Shown in pieces: positions 31,014 through 33,452 of a DNA stretch of 33,452 nucleotides (position 1 is the stretch's first letter; each line of letters starts with the position of its first letter). The notes beneath the pieces were generated by a model. It was not told the origin of the DNA, made no database searches, and worked only from the letters and a program-made list of their open reading frames with translations. A program made the position numbers and the translations under genes. This DNA comes from an uncultured Bacteroidales bacterium (GTDB taxonomy: Bacteria > Bacteroidota > Bacteroidia > Bacteroidales > P3), in NCBI GenBank assembly GCA_937886715.1, contig CAKZZD010000048.1, positions 1 through 33,452 of the forward strand, written 5' to 3'.

Positions 31014-32804
31014 ATGCGCATACTTCTGCTCACCCCTCCGTTGACACAGCTGAACACGCCCTATCCTGCCACCGCGGCGCTGAAGGGCTATTTGGTCCCA
31101 CACGGCCATGCGGTGCGTCAAGTCGACCTGGGCATCGAGATGGTCGATGAGGTGTTGTCGGAGAAATGGCTTGCGGCCCACGGCATGGAGGAAGAGTCGC
31201 GCCTGGTCGGGCCGGTAAAGCGTTTCCTGAGGGGACAGGACGACACCCTGGCGCCCCGCATCGCCAACCGTTCGTTGTTGCCGGAGGGTTCGCGCTTTGC
31301 GCAGGTCGACGACCTGGAATGGCCCTTCGGCGTGGCCGGCACCACCGACAAGGCCATGCATCTGGCCACACTCTTCATCGAGCAGGTGGCCGACCGTATA
31401 CGTTCCGAGGTGGATCCCCACTTCGACTTGGTGCGCTATGCCGAGTTTCTCTCCAACGATGCCCCGGAGTTCGGTCCGCTGTATGACGAGCTGCAGCTTG
31501 CCCCTTCGGGAGTGGTGCCTGTGATGCTGGCGTTGCTGCAGCGGCATGTGGAGGAATTCAAACCCGACATGGTGGGCATCACCATCCCGTTTCCCGGGTG
31601 CCTCTATGGTGCCTTGCGATGTGGCCAGTGGCTCAAAGCCCACACCCAGTGCAAGGTGGCCATGGGCGGCGGTTTCGTGAACACAGAATGGCGACAGCTG
31701 TCCGACCCGAGGGTGTTCGAATTCGCCGACTACATCAATCTTGACGACGGCGAGGTGCCCATGTTGCGCATCGCTGACGGAGCCCCGCTGGTGAGGACCT
31801 TCGTGTGCGAAGCGGGCGAAGTGCACTTCCATGAAGGTCCCGCGCTATCCCCGCAAGAGACGGATGCATCCACCGAATGTTGTCCCGATTTCAGCGACCT
31901 GCCGCTCGACCGATATCTGTCGATGGCCGAGATGACCAACCCGATGCATCGCCTGTGGACCCAGGGACGATGGAACAAGATGATGATGGCGCACGGCTGC
32001 TATTGGGCCGGCTGTGCCTTCTGCGACACCACCATCCCGTATATCGCCCACTACCATACGCCGCCGGCGTCGCAGGTGGTGGACCATATGGAACGCATTG
32101 TGGACCAGACGGGACGCACCGGCTTCCACTTTGTTGATGAGGCGCTGCCGCCGAAGCTATTGCGCGAGGTGTCTGCGGAGATCCTCCGGCGCCGAATGAC
32201 CGTCAGCTTTTGGGGCAACATACGCTTCGAGAAGGCCTACACCGCCGAGCTGTGCGACCTGCTGGCCGAGGCCGGGTGTGTGGCTGTCAGCGGTGGTTTG
32301 GAGGTGGCTTCCGACCGGCTGCTGAAGCTGATGAACAAAGGCGTGACGGTGGAACAAACCGTCGATGCCTGCCGCCATTTGCGCGATGCCGGTATCATGG
32401 TGCACACCTATCTGATGTATGGCTTCCCGACGGAGACCCTTCAGGAGACCGTCGACGCGCTTGAGACGGTGCGTCGCATGTTCGACGAGGGCATTGTGCA
32501 GAGCGCTTTCTGGCACCGCTATGCGATGACCTGCCACAGCACCAGTGGACAGCATCCCGAGCGCTTCGGTGCGCGCCGCACCTCGTGGGAGCCCCATCCC
32601 TTCTGCAACAACGAGGTTGACTGGTTGCCGGCACAGTCCGATCGCCAGTTTGACTACGACATCGATGCCGTAGGTGCTGCCTTGCGTCTGGCGACATACA
32701 ATTATATGAATGGCCTCGGGCTGGACCAGCCCATCCGCAGCTGGTTCCCCATCCGGGTGCCGAAACCATCCAATTATGGGAACAAGAAATCCAGAAACGC
32801 ATAA
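31014..32804 (+). CDS. B12-binding-like radical SAM protein with CX4CX2C cluster motif
   Basis: A 596-residue radical SAM protein. The N-terminal ~270 residues resemble the cobalamin-binding-type domain of such enzymes (MRILLLTPPLTQLNTPYPAT; later PDMVGITIPFPGCLYGALRC and VAMGGGFVN), but the canonical DxHxxG cobalamin motif is not evident, so B12 binding is uncertain. The radical SAM core starts near 320 with HGCYWAGCAFCD: Cys329, Cys334 and Cys337, which is CX4CX2C rather than the usual CX3CX2C. Supporting motifs are GFHFVDEALPP and SGGLEVASDRLLKLMNKGVT, then HTYLMYGFPTET. The substrate is unknown. The last 29 bases overlap the start of the NAD(P)H-hydrate dehydratase gene, suggesting translational coupling. 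Confidence 0.85.
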   Translation: MRILLLTPPLTQLNTPYPATAALKGYLVPHGHAVRQVDLGIEMVDEVLSEKWLAAHGMEEESRLVGPVKRFLRGQDDTLAPRIANRSLLPEGSRFAQVDDLEWPFGVAGTTDKAMHLATLFIEQVADRIRSEVDPHFDLVRYAEFLSNDAPEFGPLYDELQLAPSGVVPVMLALLQRHVEEFKPDMVGITIPFPGCLYGALRCGQWLKAHTQCKVAMGGGFVNTEWRQLSDPRVFEFADYINLDDGEVPMLRIADGAPLVRTFVCEAGEVHFHEGPALSPQETDASTECCPDFSDLPLDRYLSMAEMTNPMHRLWTQGRWNKMMMAHGCYWAGCAFCDTTIPYIAHYHTPPASQVVDHMERIVDQTGRTGFHFVDEALPPKLLREVSAEILRRRMTVSFWGNIRFEKAYTAELCDLLAEAGCVAVSGGLEVASDRLLKLMNKGVTVEQTVDACRHLRDAGIMVHTYLMYGFPTETLQETVDALETVRRMFDEGIVQSAFWHRYAMTCHSTSGQHPERFGARRTSWEPHPFCNNEVDWLPAQSDRQFDYDIDAVGAALRLATYNYMNGLGLDQPIRSWFPIRVPKPSNYGNKKSRNA

Positions 32805-33452
32805 GGGTGACTACGGACACGCCCTTTTGGTGGCTGGCCGCTATGGGTGCATGGGATGCGCCATATTGTCGGCACGTGCTGCCCTCCGGTCGGGATGCGG
32901 ACTGCTGACGGTGCACCTTCCGCAGCAGTGCGTCGGGCCTATGCAGGTGGCATGTCCCGAGGCTATGGTTGACATTGATGCTACCGCTGCCGCCTTTAGC
33001 TCCATTACCGTTGATCTTGGCCGTTATCAGGCGGTTGCTGTTGGTCCCGGCATAGGCACGTCGGTGTCCGCGAGCAGTGCTTTGCGCAGCCTGCTTTCCC
33101 GTATTCCAGAGCATACACCGCTGGTGCTCGACGCCGACGCACTCAACATCCTTGCGCAGCGGCCGATGCCCGATTTCCATCACCGCCTGGCGCCTGTCCT
33201 GACGCCGCACGCCCGCGAGTATCAGCGCCTGTTCGGCGATGCCGATCCCCAGGCCATGGCCGACAGGCACAATGTCGTCATTGTGGCCAAGGCGCACCGT
33301 ACAAGAATCTATGCCCCTGGAATGCCCAAGCGTGAGAACACCACCGGCAATGCCGGTATGGCCACTGCCGGCAGTGGCGATGTGCTCACAGGAATCCTTC
33401 TTGGTATGCTGGCACAGATGCACGACGCTGATCTCCCAGTCTTGGTCGACAG
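32776..33452 (+). CDS. nnrD: ADP-dependent NAD(P)H-hydrate dehydratase, 5' part
   Basis: The gene runs off the right edge; 225 codons are visible. The enzyme repairs hydrated NADH and NADPH using ADP. Visible motifs are HKGDYGHALLVAGRYGCMGC at the start, ALRSGCGLLTVHLP, VGPGIGT (89-95), LVLDADALNIL (117-126), LTPHAREYQRLFG and the nucleotide-binding TGNAGMATAGSGDVLTGILL (from 190). In many bacteria this domain is fused behind the NnrE epimerase; here it begins directly after a radical SAM gene with no NnrE domain, so it appears to be a stand-alone NnrD. An ATG at 32776 is the likely start, inside the 3' end of the previous gene in another frame. An ATG at 32710 is possible but would add unrelated sequence. 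Confidence 0.88.
   Translation, partial: MGTRNPETHKGDYGHALLVAGRYGCMGCAILSARAALRSGCGLLTVHLPQQCVGPMQVACPEAMVDIDATAAAFSSITVDLGRYQAVAVGPGIGTSVSASSALRSLLSRIPEHTPLVLDADALNILAQRPMPDFHHRLAPVLTPHAREYQRLFGDADPQAMADRHNVVIVAKAHRTRIYAPGMPKRENTTGNAGMATAGSGDVLTGILLGMLAQMHDADLPVLVD

Noticed and set aside
29775..31832. A 685-codon minus-strand open frame across rocD and the radical SAM gene.
   Set aside because: It spans the rocD terminator and two well-supported genes on the other strand, and its translation is His/Val-rich without motifs.
32395..33423. A 342-codon minus-strand frame at the right edge.
   Set aside because: It lies opposite the radical SAM gene end and the NnrD domain, both with clear family motifs.

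Overview
The window looks like a chromosomal stretch of a GC-rich member of the Bacteroidales (Bacteroidota). Several genes have promoters with the Bacteroidota -7 box (TAnnTTTG), some with a TTG/TTTG -33 element about 20 nt upstream. Two secreted proteins end in type IX secretion (T9SS) sorting domains. Ribosomal protein S16 carries the long Ala/Glu tail seen in this phylum, and the TraR/DksA protein has the phylum's reduced zinc-finger motif. No genus can be named from the sequence alone.

Layout. 1-2.9 kb: the 3' end of an InlB-repeat surface protein, a T9SS-exported Omp28-like protein, and the decayed 3' end of a TonB-dependent receptor gene. 2.9-6.5 kb: a one-TM protein on the minus strand, and pnp (PNPase) with a well-formed promoter, a leader hairpin and a palindromic terminator. 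6.5-17.9 kb: an expanded type I restriction-modification locus, with hsdM and hsdR at the ends. Between them lie a DUF1016/YhcG-type nuclease, a DUF2971 protein, hsdS, a PHP-ABC ATPase, a small acidic protein, a decayed antitoxin-like copy and an intact VbhA-like antitoxin with no Fic partner in view. hsdM and hsdR are GC-rich like the host; most of the DNA between them is AT-rich, so it looks like an exchangeable cargo region. A large ABC ATPase between hsdS and hsdR is the gene order of the E. coli prr locus, where PrrC is a tRNA nuclease held silent by the R-M complex.

18.0-22.6 kb, minus strand: a compact probable operon of a small secreted protein, a VTC-type polyphosphate polymerase domain protein, a DUF4956 membrane protein, another membrane protein, a cupin and a lipoprotein alpha/beta-hydrolase fused to an ABM-like domain. 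22.8-25.8 kb: a divergent pair, a BspA-type leucine-rich-repeat T9SS cargo (minus) and an ECF-like sigma factor (plus). The sigma factor continues through a transmembrane helix into a proline-rich linker and a C-terminal domain resembling a T9SS sorting domain. Both genes of the pair have the same two-part promoter, GTCAGATT-N11-ATGTGTAYTATAT, pointing outward, with a pair of direct repeats between. This suggests the membrane-tethered sigma controls itself and the LRR protein.

25.8-33.5 kb: mostly housekeeping genes. These are rpsP, rimM, a traR/dksA-like gene, a fused two-domain peptide-type ABC ATPase, ornithine aminotransferase (rocD), a B12-binding-like radical SAM protein with a CX4CX2C cluster motif, and the start of a stand-alone ADP-dependent NAD(P)H-hydrate dehydratase that runs off the window. 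The 416-bp gap before rpsP holds a four-copy 11-bp tandem repeat, G-rich tracts and a small hairpin.

The two observations most worth following are the sigma/LRR divergent module and the PHP-ABC ATPase cassette inside the hsd locus.
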